Assembly (NCBI GenBank): GCA_905221605.1
Contig: CAJNDS010000857.1
Location: 62,001 to 126,000 of the forward strand
Direction of reading: 5' to 3'
Source of the DNA: Symbiodinium natans
Taxonomy: Eukaryota > Sar > Dinophyceae > Suessiales > Symbiodiniaceae
Length of the DNA: 64,000 nucleotides
The notes beneath the pieces are model-generated. The model was not told the origin of the DNA. It saw nothing but the letters and a program-made list of their open reading frames with translations, and made no database searches. Of this stretch, positions 36,899 through 48,800 are shown piece by piece (within the stretch, counting starts at the first letter, position 1; every line of letters starts with the position of its first letter). Position numbers and translations under genes: made by a program.

Positions 36899-39800
36899 CT
36901 GGGAGCAGCGTTTAGGGTTTAGAGTTTAGGGTTTAGGGTTTAGGGTTTAGGGTTTAGGGTTTAGGGTTTAGGGTTTAGGGCTTATGGTGTAGGGCTTAGG
37001 GTTCAGGGCAAGCGGACGGAGAGTCGGACTCTTCATGTCAAGATGCAACCATCTCAATGACTTGTGCTTTGGAGAGTGATTGTTCACAGCAAACTCCAAA
37101 AAGTTGGAACATCCTTGTCTCCATACCCCAGAAGCTAGACTAAAGAGAATCTCAGCTCGAATCATCCTTAAACCATGTTCTAACTTTCTGGAGCTTACTG
37201 TAAAGCTTAGCCCAGGGTTGGGGTAGAAGGATTGGGATTTAGGATTGGGGCCCCTCCAAACGAAAGAGGCACTTTTGTGGGTAGTGGGGTTCAGAAGAGG
37301 AGACTAAAGCAGGGAATAAGTAAGGGAACCACTGACGGCCTTGCGCTTCTGCAAAGCCTTCGGGTTGAAAGTTGTTGCGTCTTGGGTGTACATGGCTCAG
37401 GGCCTTTACGATTTAGGGAAAAGGTCGTAACCTCGGGCTTCTTCAAGACTGCGAACACGAGCCTTAGGCCCCTAAACTCCAAATGCAACAACCTTCAACC
37501 TAGCTGGTCCCTGCTTTTTTGAGTAGTTACAGCAGAATCGGGGGGAGGAAAAGCGACAGGCTCTTGCGCTTGGACCGTCTTGTGTTTACCCTTCAATCCC
37601 CTACCTAGAGCCCCCAACCCTAAACCCGAAAGCCTAAACCGTGAACACGGGTGGACTAGGTGTCTCCCCCAACCTTGGCCCACAACCCTAAACCCAAAAC
37701 CACCCCCTAGACCCGAAACCCTAAACCCCAAACCCTTGTGCTCCAAGTGAAATGGGGGTAAAGGGGTAAAGGGGGGGGGAAGGGGGGGGGAGGGGCGGGG
37801 GGGGTGCCCTGGGATCCGGGCTGGTAGTCGATGTGCACGAAGCACCGCTCCACTTCCTGACAGTTCAGGCCTTCGGGACCTTTCGGGCTTCGGGGTTTCC
37901 TGAAGAGCGGGTCGTCGCGTGGCAGTTTGTGGCTTTCCTGGAGTCCGGTGCAGGGGCTTATGGAGCTAAGAAGTTGGGGCCCAGTACCCTTGTTTGGGGA
38001 CCTATGACTCTTGAACCCCAAGCCCTCTGAAAAGGTGGCGCAGGCGTTCAAGGACTATACCCTAATTGCACCGACCCAAACCACACAGCACTTGGGGGTT
38101 CATCTGATTTAGGGCCACTTGCAGGGCTCCTTTCCAAGTTTTCCGCAGAATCCTAGTGGCCCGCTATGAGATGTACCTCAGAGCCGACCTTCATTCTTGT
38201 GAGGAATCCCTCTACAAGAGTTGGAAACCCAAACCCTGACCCTAAACCCCAAACCCCAAACCCCAAACCCCAAACCCCAAACCCCAACCCCCAAACCCCA
38301 AACCCCCAACCCCCAACCCCAAACCCCAAACCCCAAACCCTCCTCCCGCTCGGGCCTCCAGCGTCTCAATCTTGTGTTGCAGCAGAATGCCGCAATCGTG
38401 GCTGTCCCGGAGGGTGGTCGACTGTCAGAATGCGGTGTGGGGCTTTGGGAACGCTAAACCCTGAACCCTGAACCCTGAACCCTGAACCCTAAACCCCAAA
38501 CCCTAAACCCTAAACCCTAAGCCCTAAGCCCTAGCCCTAATCGTGGCTTATAGGGTGCTCAGAGCGCCTCGAACAGCATTCATTCGGGGACATTGGGCTC
38601 TCCTTGCGCGGACAAGTACGAATACAAAGTCATGGTGATGACTACCATACTCGTACGAGTAGCCAATAGGACAACCCCTAGGCCCTAGCGCATATACAGA
38701 AGGAGGGCAGGCACAGCCCATGCGCAGGGACAAAGCCACTTCCAGGGTAGCGCGTAAAGAAGGGAAAGCGGGCAGGAACACACAGCCAATGCTGGGAAGG
38801 AACAAAGCCCATCCCAGGGGCAGCGCATACACAGAAGGGAGGTAGGCACACAGCCAATGCGGGGAGACACAAAGCCACAAGCCCAAAGGCAGCGCATACA
38901 CAGTGAGGGGCACACAGCCAATGCGCGCGGAGGGGCGCAAAGCCAATCCCAGGGACAGCGCGGCAGGCACACACAGCCGATGCGGCATACATGCAAAGTT
39001 AAATAGGAGCCCAGGGAGCCCATTTCACGGTTTAGGGTTTAGGGTTTAGGGTTTAGGGTTTAGGGTTTAGGGTTTAGGGTTTAGGGTTTAGGGTTTAGGG
39101 CTTAGGGTTCATCAGGGTTCAGGGCTTTGGGTTTGGGATTTACGGTTTGGTGAAGTTTCAGAGGGGCCGGAGGGAAGGGAAAGGGGGAGGGGAGGGGCTG
39201 GGGGGGGGGGGGGTTGGGCCCAAGGTTAAAGCCTATCGGAAAAATTTGGGGTTTAGGATCTCGGGTCTAGCCCTCGACCCGAAGTCTTTACAGGCCCTCA
39301 CACTTGAGCCATGACTGCAAGAAGCCCTAATAAAGCCCTGAACCCTGCGCCCCTCCAAAAAGCCCTAAGGCTTAACTCAGCTCTGCAACTTCCAGTCTTA
39401 TAGCGTGTCGCAAACAACCCTGAATCCCTCAACCCCGCAACAACACAACAAAGGCCCCAAAAGCACTGAACTTCGAAACCATCAATCCTCAACCCCTACA
39501 AGCCCTACATCCCTCATGCCCCTGAAATTTAAAAACCTTGCCCTAGTAGCCCAGTAACCATGTTGTAATAAGGGTGCCATTTTTGAGGCTTGGTTACTCT
39601 ATACGTGAACCTAGAACCAAAAACAGAGGGCAAAAAGGCACGACTGGGCTATTCAGGAGCGCTCCGGTGTAGGGTTTAGGGTTTAGGGTTTAGGGTTCAG
39701 GATTTAGGGTTTAGGGTTTAGGGTTTAGGGTTTAGGGATTAGGGTTTAGGGTTTCCCTTGGAGATGTGGCCTCTGGCATGACGACTTCGAGCTCCACGAG

Positions 39801-42800
39801 ATACCTCTCAAGACGTCCCAGGGTTTCGGGTATAAACGGTTTGAAGGCTTTAAGGGCGTGAAGGGTTTTAGGGGTTTTTAGGGCTCTAAGGGTTTTAAGG
39901 GCTTTAAGGGCTTTAAGGGTTTTAAGGGTTCAAAGGGTTTCAAGGGCTTTAAGGGTTTAAAGGGCTTAAAAATGTTTTAAGGGCTTCAAAGGTTTTAAGG
40001 GTTTTAAGGGTTTCAAAGGTTCTAAGGGATTTAAGGGTTTTAAGGGTTTGGGGCTTGGGGTTGAGGGGTTCAGGGCTTGGGGCTTCAGGATTATATAGTA
40101 AGGGTTTGGGGTTGACGGCTTGGGGTTTGTTTCGGGTTTAGGGCTTAGGGTATAGAAAAAAAAAACATCTCAGCTGTCGCGGGCTTTCCCGCCACCATCT
40201 TTCAAGGACAAGCAGCCGGACCCAAGAGCAACCTAGGAAGAAAAAGGGTTCACAACGCAACACGACGAAGCAGAATGAGACCTGAGCCCTCTTTGCTTTT
40301 GTTTCTCTGAGCGTCTCCTGCGGTGCTTCACCTGCTCTCACGGTTTCCGTGGGGATTCGGACCTGCGCTGGCAGGGGTGCAGCAATGCATCATATGCATT
40401 GTGGCATGTAAACTGCAGTGGTTCTCTGTCTTATGTTTACGTTCACTTATTGTGTCAGCTCGAAGCCCCCTGCCTGGAGATCATTTGACTCTGTTGCCGT
40501 TAAGACCCAAGCAGGGCCTGGGCTTCGTCATGCAGCTTGTTTCGTTGGATTTGTTACACGTTCTGTCGGAAATGACCCTGGGCCAGCGGCACCCATCGTC
40601 GTCCGTCGAATTCGATGATGGTGCCGTCTTCGCCTTCGCTCATCCCTGGCCTGCGAGGGAGTTCGTTGCTTGACTGGTTCAGTCGGAGGGTAGCTGAGGG
40701 CCGGGCTCGTAGTGCACGTTTTGTCCGGCGGCGAAGCCTCGCCTGAGCCCGAGCACTGCACGATTGCATGAGCACGTCTTGCACGGACGGGTCCTATAAA
40801 CAGTGCCTAAGAGTTCGCCGAGCCCGGAGCTCTAGAACTCGGAGGTATTTCCTGCAGAGGTCCGGAACAGTGGAGCGAGGAGTGTTTCAGGCTTGGCTCT
40901 CTTGTCCAGCCTCCTCCTTGCCGCTGCGACTATGAACCGGAACTTTCTGAGGCGACGCGCGAGTGCTCCTGGCAGGTCAGGGATGCTTGCTGCATTGCGA
41001 CTCACACGAGAGCACGCTTGCCTAGTTTCCTCGCGGGAGCATCTTGCAGGCTAACTCCACTCAGCTTTGTGGGTTCGAGCCGGTGCTTTCGGCTGAGGTC
41101 GAGGATTTGGGCTGTGCTTCTGATTCTGGGCTGTGCTTTAGGGTTTCCTGCGTTAGCTAGCTCTTGTTGGTCTTCCGGTGTCTCACGCAGTTTCCCGCTC
41201 ACTGACGCTCAGGGCTTAAGAGGCTTGAGCACGGATTCGAAGCGCCCCTGAACACTTCACCTGTTTGGATCCGAGCCTTTGGGCTCTTCTTCAGGTTCCA
41301 TGCTTGTTCCTCATCCAGTTTGCCGGGGTTCCCTCTACTCTACTGAGCTCGGTACTTTCAGGTCTGCGGTGCTTCAGTTATTTTCAGCGAAGCGCCTTCG
41401 GTTGTGCCAGGAAGTCTTCGCATCTCATTCGTTCATAGGGCTCCTTGGTTGCAGGGGCGTCTTGATTTGGGATCTTTTGATGGCTAGGCTTTTGCTGGCT
41501 CATACTTACTCAAATCAGTCGGGTCGCGCTTTGCCGCATCTGATGTCGACTCGCTCCCACTTCCTGGCACACGGTTGCTCGTCTTGCTGATGTTGCTCGG
41601 CCAAGTTACGAGCGGAAGCTAGCCTGTAGTCACGTCTGCAGTGCCTTACGATCCAAGCGTCGTTGGTGAGCAGGAACACCTCGGCTGTGGATTTACGGCA
41701 GTCTTTTCTGGAGCTTCACTTGTCATGCGTTATGGATAGTTAGGGCGCAGACCAGGGCTACGATCTCGAAGGGCTCGAGAGTCGGATTCGTCCTGATGTA
41801 ATCTCGCTTCAGCATCCGGTACTTCCTGGTCCTGCCGAGCTGTTGCAGCAGCTATTATAAGAGGGCAAGGCCATGCATGAGGGTTCGATGATGTTCCTCA
41901 CCTCCTCGACCTCTGCGCTCGCTTCAGGAAGGCCCTACGAGATGCAGGCACGAACTTGGAACTCGGTTGCACCGGAAAGTTCAAGGCCCTTTTTGGTTTA
42001 AAGGGGCTCTGAAAAACAAGGTAGAACCGAACCTTTTTGGTTTAAAGGGGCGTATTCAGCAAAAGAGGGTGTAAGGGCCTGCAAACCCCGAACCCCCAAA
42101 GTCAAAACCCCAAAGCCCAAAACCCCAAACCCCCAAACCCTTAACCTTCAACCCTTCACCCCAGACCCTAAACCCCATAAGGCTGAAAGGAGGGTTTAGG
42201 GTTTAGGGTTTAGGGTTTAGGGCTCAGGGCTCAGGGTCTAGGGGGAGAGCACTTGGGCCCGAAGTGGTACGCCGAGAGCTGGTCTAGCTGCATCCGCTGC
42301 GGGTCGTGGTCCTGGCGTTATAGGGTCCTTAAGGGAGGGTTTAGGGTTTAGGGTTTCGGGTTTAGGGCTTAGGGTTTAGGGTTTCGGGTTTAGGGCTTAG
42401 GGTTTAGGGTTTAGGGTTTAGGGCTTGGGGCTTGGGGCTTAGGGCTTAGGGTTTAGGGTTTAGAGTTTAGGGTTTAGGGCTTAGAGTTTAGGGTTTAGAG
42501 TTTAGGGTTTAGGGTGTAGGGTTCAGGGTTCAGGGTTATTTTAGGTTCAGGGTTTCCAGCGTGGCCATGAGAACATGCCGAAAAAGGCAAGGGACCATGT
42601 ACTTTTAGCGGATAAGCCCTAAACCCAAGCCTTTAAGCCCTTAGGTTTCAAACCCTCCAACCCTGAAACCCTCAAACCCTCAAACCCTGAAACCCCCTAA
42701 ACCCCCTAAACCCCCTAACCCCCTAACCCCCTAACCCTCAAACCCTCAAACCCTCAAACCCTCAAACTCTCAAACCCTCAAACCCTCAAACCCTCAAACC

Positions 42801-45800
42801 CTCAAACCCTCAAACCCTCAAACCCTCAAACCCTCAAACCCTCAAACCCTCAAACCCTCAAACCCTCAAACCCTCAAACCCTCAAACCCTCAACCCTCAA
42901 ACCCTAAACCCTAACCCCTAAACCCTAAACCCTAAACCCTCCTCCACCATGCTCAGCACTTTCTGAAGGAACTCCGGGTCGGCGCGCTTGCCGACCTTGC
43001 GTCGCCAGGGTCGAGGGCGGTTGGGGCGCTTTTGGCGGGGCTTCGAGCTCCCCGGTCAGTTTAGGGTTTCGGGTTTAGGGTTTAGGGTTTGGGGTTTAGG
43101 GTTTAGGGTTTAGGGTTTAGGGTTTAGGGTTTAGGGTTTAGGGTTTAGGGTTTAGGGTTTAGGGTTTAGGGTTTAGGGTTTAGGGTTTAGGGTTTAGGGT
43201 TTAGGGTTTAGGGTTTAGGGTTTAGGGTTTAGGGTTTAGGGTTTAGGGTTTAGGGTTTAGGGTTTAGGGTTTGGGGTTTAGGCCCAGCATCTCTTTCATG
43301 CTGCAAGCTTGGAGGGTGCAAGCTTCGAGGGGCTAGGTAGCCTGGAAGGGCACCCTTTTGTTGCTAGCTGTCAGTTTTCCTTGGTCCTATGCTACCCAAA
43401 CTCAGGACTTAGAGTTTAGGGGGCTGAAACCAAACCCGGTTCGTAAATCCTTCGACAAAATATCAAATGACATAGCAGAACACCAGCCCTGCTATTGGCG
43501 GTGAGGGGCATAGGGTTTAAGGGCACATCCTTTGGACCCTCCAAGCGATATTCTGAGCCAGGATTCCTTGCTTGGCATCCCGAAAAAAGGACACCCAATG
43601 CACAGACTCACCCTAACTCCTAAGGGAGGTTTGGGGTTCAGGGTTCAGGGTTTAGGGTTTAGGGTTCGGGATTCAGGGTTTAGGGATTCCGGGAAAACCC
43701 CGCGAACACCCAAACAAGCAAAGGACTGCCTGGCGATGTACTAGTGCTACAGTCTCCCTGAGGCCACGGCGATCATCTCTACTTGCTCAAACCTTGTACT
43801 TGGAGGTTCATGGTACGTGTTAACCAGTTATAATTGCACATATAACCCAACTTCTAAGCCCCTTGAGTGCCCTAATATGGTTATGATTGGTTAGAAGTAC
43901 AGTTATAATCGGGTTACTAAGTACCATGAACCTCCAAGTATCAGCATGCGGAGTGGAGCTTTCGGGTTTAGGGCTCACGGGCCTAGGGTTGCCCCAGAAA
44001 GAAATGCACCCTCATCGCTACACTCCAAACCCTACATACACTCACCAGGACAACCACCCTGCTTAGTGTTCAAAGCCGGAACGTCGGGCTTCAGGAGCGG
44101 AAAGGTGGATGAGGATTGGGGGTTTCGGGTTTTAGGTTTAGGGCTTCCCAAATTTCCTGAGAAGGTTGCAAGGTTTAGGCTGTAGGGGCAAGGTCTTGGC
44201 GTTCAGGTTTCAAGGCTTCATATACTCCCCCCCCCCCCCCCTCGGACCCTGCGAACCCCCTCACACCCCAACCTTCTGCCTGAACCTAAGACCCTGAACC
44301 ATAACCCGGTCTCATCCTTGTTTACACCTAAGGGATTAAGGTTTAGGGCTTAGGGCAGGCCATTGCAGTCTAAAACCATGGACTCCCGCCCCTGGGGTTT
44401 AGGGTTTAGGGTTTAGGGTTTAGGGTTTAGGGTTTAGGGTTTAGGGTTTAGGGTTTAGGGTTTAGGGTTTAGGGTTTAGGGTTTAGAGTTTAGGGTTTAG
44501 GGTTTAGGGTTTAAGGTTTAGGGTTTAGGGTTTATGGTTTAGGGTTTAGTGGTCAGAATTGCAGGCCGCTGCCAGAATTACAACTGCGCCAACGTTGTGG
44601 AAACAGTTGCTGACTATAAGGAGAACCTTAACTTCCCAAAAGCCCTGAGCCCTAACCCTAAACCCTAGACCCTGGGCTCCCAAACCCTAGGCTAACAAAC
44701 CCTGGATTCCCAGACTCTTGACACCCACGCTTTGCCTTCTAGAAGGGAATAGCCCAAAGGTTAAGAACCACCTGGGACTCTCTTTACCTACAGTATAACC
44801 CATTGTGAACCCGAATCCCGCAAATCCTGGGCGGGCGCCGACCCTGGCAGCCTAAGGGCCAGGCCCGGTGAGGAGCCAGGTGTAGATGATGTAAATCTGG
44901 GTTTAGGGTTTAGGGGTTTAGGGGTTTAGGGGTTTAGGGGTTTAGGGGTTTAGGGGTTTAGGGGTTTAGGGGTTTAGGGGTTTAGGGGTTGTTTAATGGG
45001 GTCTTTCGTACCAGGGGCATCGGGCTCAAGATCCACCACCTCAGCCCTGCCAGTCGTGTTCAAGGAGCGTCCCCGGAACCTTAACGAGATCTCCCCACAA
45101 AGACCCAAAAACCTAAACCAGGTTTGTGTGAATAGGGTTTAGGGTCTAGGGTCTGCGTATAGGGTTGCGGGCCCTGGATAAGCAGCCTTGTTTTCCGTGG
45201 GTTTTCCAGAAGGCTCTGTTGAAGCTTGCTCTCCCCCCTACCGGATTCCCAAGCCCGAGGTGAAATTTTTGCCGGACTTGCAAACGTGGAACGCGCGGGC
45301 GAGCTTCGAGTAAGTTTGCGGAAGCAGGCCTACTGGTAGCTGCTTCACCCTCTAAGCCCTAAACCGTAAACTGATGACTAATGGGGTTTGTGGTTAAAAG
45401 AGCTTAGGGTTTTGGGCTTAGGGTTTAAAAGGTGGCTGTAGGGCTGAGGGCTGTCTAGAGCCTTGAGAAGAACTTTTTGAATTTAGGGTTTAGGGTTTAA
45501 GGTTTAGGGTTTAGGGGTTAGGGTTTAGGGTTTAGGGTTTAGGGTTTAGGGTTTAGGAGTTTAGGAGTTTAGGAGTTTAGGAGTTTAGGAGTTTAGGAGT
45601 TTAGGAGTTTAGGAGTTTAGGAGTTTAGGAGTTTAGGAGTTTAGGAGTTTAGGAGTTTAGGAGTTTAGGAGTTTAGGAGTTTCCAGTGCCCTGTTGTTCA
45701 GCTCTAGCTCCCCGTGCTGAGCCCTACATGGATAGGGCTTGCAACTCAGCATTCAGAATATTATGGGATGGGTTTCCGGATCCTAAGCTAAGCTCAAAAC

Positions 45801-48800
45801 AAACCCCAAACATTCAGTGAGGTTTAGGCTTTGGGCTGGGGTCCTAGGGCTTGGGGCTCAAGGTTTTCAAGGATCCCTTCCTGAGCATTCGCGCGGAGAT
45901 GCCGATGCCCGCCAGGGGATCCACGACCCAGAACTGATAGCCCAGTAGGATCATCTGGCGCGGAGCTGAGGATTTAGGATTGAGGATTTAGGATTTAGGA
46001 TTTAGGATTTTAGGATTTAGGATTCAGGATTCAGGATTCAAGATTTAGGTTTAAGGGTTTAGGGTTTAGGATTTAGGGCTGAGGCCCTTTCCACAGGCCT
46101 TCAGAGGCTTCAGCCCGGGTTCCGAAGCTCTTTAACCCTGTTTTTTGGATTTAAGGTTTAGGGTTTAGGGTTTTTTGGATTTAGGGTTTAGGGTGTAAGG
46201 CTTTGACCATACGAGCAAAGCCAACATGAAGCTAATCCTCCTGAACCCCAGACCCGAAGCTTTTCACAGCTTCCATAAGCCCTAAACGCCCTAAACCCGG
46301 AAGGTTTAGGGTTCAGGGTTCAGAGTCCGGGTTTCGGGTTTAGACTTCCAAACCCCAACAAAAACTGCGAGAAACACGAAACAGGAACTCCTCCCCATCG
46401 GTGTCCACCCCCCCCTCCGCCCCGCCCCTCAGAAAAAGCAAACTCCAAACCGGATTTCGGCTTTGGGCTCTAGCCCCTAAACCCTAAATCCTCAACCCTA
46501 AACCCTAAACCCTAAACCCTAAACCGCGGTTCTTGCTTTAGGCTTTAGGCCGTGAGGGTTCGCCCTCAACCCTTGCTGGGCCTCCGGAGCTATGAGCGCC
46601 GCGATGTTCGAGATCCTTGGCCAGCGTGCGGTCTTTGCGGCTCAGGGGCTTGTGGGGTTTAGGGTTTAGGGTTTAGGGTTTAGGGTTTAGGGTTTAGGGT
46701 TTAGGGTTTAGGGTTTAGGGTTTAGGGTTTAGGGTTTAGGGTTTAGGGTTTAGGGTTTAGGGTTTAGGGCTCCTTTGGCAGATTCGGGCCAGCGTGCGGT
46801 CTTTGCGGCTTGGGGCTTATGGGGTTCCCGGGTTCCGGGCTCCGTTGGCAGATTCGGGCTTGGGGGTTTAGGGTTTAGGGTTCTAGAGTTCTAGGGTTCT
46901 TCACTAGAAGCCCTCAAGTCTGAAGCAAGGGAATACCGGCGGTGCTGGGCAGTCGTTGGGTGGAGCTGCTTTCGGGTTTTTGGGGCACTGGAGGCTGGCC
47001 TTCGGCCTGGGAGGGTTCAACTCTGGAGGCTTTAGGGCTTCTGGGGCGGGGGGGGGGGGGGGGGGGGGCGCTCTCAATTTGGTAACCAGACCTAAAAAAA
47101 AAACTATACTCAAACAGAGTCCCTTGTTATGGTGACAGAGTGTAGAAGCCCAGACAAGGGCACCAGAATCTTCGGCCCACCTCTGCGCCCCCCCCCCCCC
47201 CCCCCCCTCATGTGCTTGCTGAGCTGTTGCAGCATGCAAGCCAAGTGCCCAAGACGTGAACACCACTGTTGAGAAGTTCACGGGTATCTTATAGGTTAAG
47301 GGTTGGGATGCTTCCCCTTATACTAACAGCCCTTAATAGGGATTGTAGAACCCCCTATTAGTCCCTTAAGGGGGAAACAAGGTTATGAACAGCAGAGTAG
47401 ATGCACTTTGGTTATGGTTTCTGGTTTAGGGCGAATTTATTGCCTACATGTGGGTTGCAACTACTGTTCCTGTTCCAATCGGGCTTCTACGCACGGGGCT
47501 GTGCAATTATACGAAGCGGCCATAAGGGAGTACTATTCGTAATTATTCCAACCCCTAAATTAACTGGGTCTGTATCTCCCAAAATATGGATACCCCTACT
47601 ATACCCCCCACAGATAGCCCCCCAACGCTACAATCCTTGCTATAGGAACACAAAAACAGGATATGTTACCTCCAAAAGAACCTGCTGAAAAGCCCAAGGA
47701 GCACGTCGTTCATGTTGTCTTGTGCAATGGCCTGCTCTTGGACGAAATCGGAGGTGCCGGAGAAGGCTTCGGGTTTAGGGTTTGGGGTTTAGGGTTTCGG
47801 GTTGGGGTTTAGGGTTTAGGGATTAGGGATAAGGCTTTAGGGACAGGGGAACCGTCTTCAATTCCTTGGAAGAAATCAAGGGAGGGAGGGCAGGAGCAGC
47901 AGAGGATGAGCTGGGACATCAAGGGTTTAGGGTTTAAGGTTTAGGGTTTAGGGCTGGACCCTGGACCCCTTTTATCTCTCCACCACGCCAGCTCTTGGCA
48001 AACAGCAGTCTCCGATGCGCAGCCGTGCGAGTGCAAATTCTCGTCAACCGACTTGGGCCCGCTCCCTGGCTCGACGTTGTTCCAGCCCTAAACCCTAAAC
48101 CCTAAAAACCCTAAAAACCCTAAACACCCTAAACCCTAAACCCTAAACCCTAAACCCTAAACCCTAAACCCTCCGCTTGTGCAGATGTCCGTCAGCCGCT
48201 GCCAGTCCTCGTAGATGATGAGGTTTGTATCCTCGCCCACATGTGTGGGCGGGAAGCCCCAAGGAACTTCCTGCAGCGCTGGCGGAAGCTGCAAAGTGGG
48301 AAAGGGCAAAGGGTTTAGGGTTTAGGGTTTAGGGTTTAGGGTTTAGGGCTTAGGGCTTAGGGCTTAGGGTTTAGGGTTTGGTGATGCAGAAGGACAGGAA
48401 AGGACAGGCCAAGACAGACAAGCACAGGGACAGGGCAAAGACAAGGCAAAGCAGGGCAAAACATCGAAGCTAGCTGATGCATGTATGATTGCAGGTCTTG
48501 AGGAATACAAAGAACAAAACACGGTATGTGGAGCACTTCGCTCTGGCACACCGTTTGTGTTCGCCTAGAGCGTTGCAGCTGATGCAGCCTTAAAGCCCAA
48601 GCCCTGAAAGCCCAGACGCCCGTGAAGATCCAAGTCTACGATTTGAACCCAGACAGCCGAATACCCCTGCGGCTGAGGAACATACCTCAATTCAAACCAG
48701 GATCCCTATTACGACTTAAGGTGGTGGGATATTGAATCGTTCTGGGGCTGGGGCTCCTCTTGTTTTTCGCAGCCATGTCTTCCGGGCAAACACCAAAAGG

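Noticed and set aside
44560-44620. CDF exon reading NVGAVVILAAACNSD
   Set aside because: Hydrophobic but the TM6-to-VGK segment is already at family length without it; no G after the AG.
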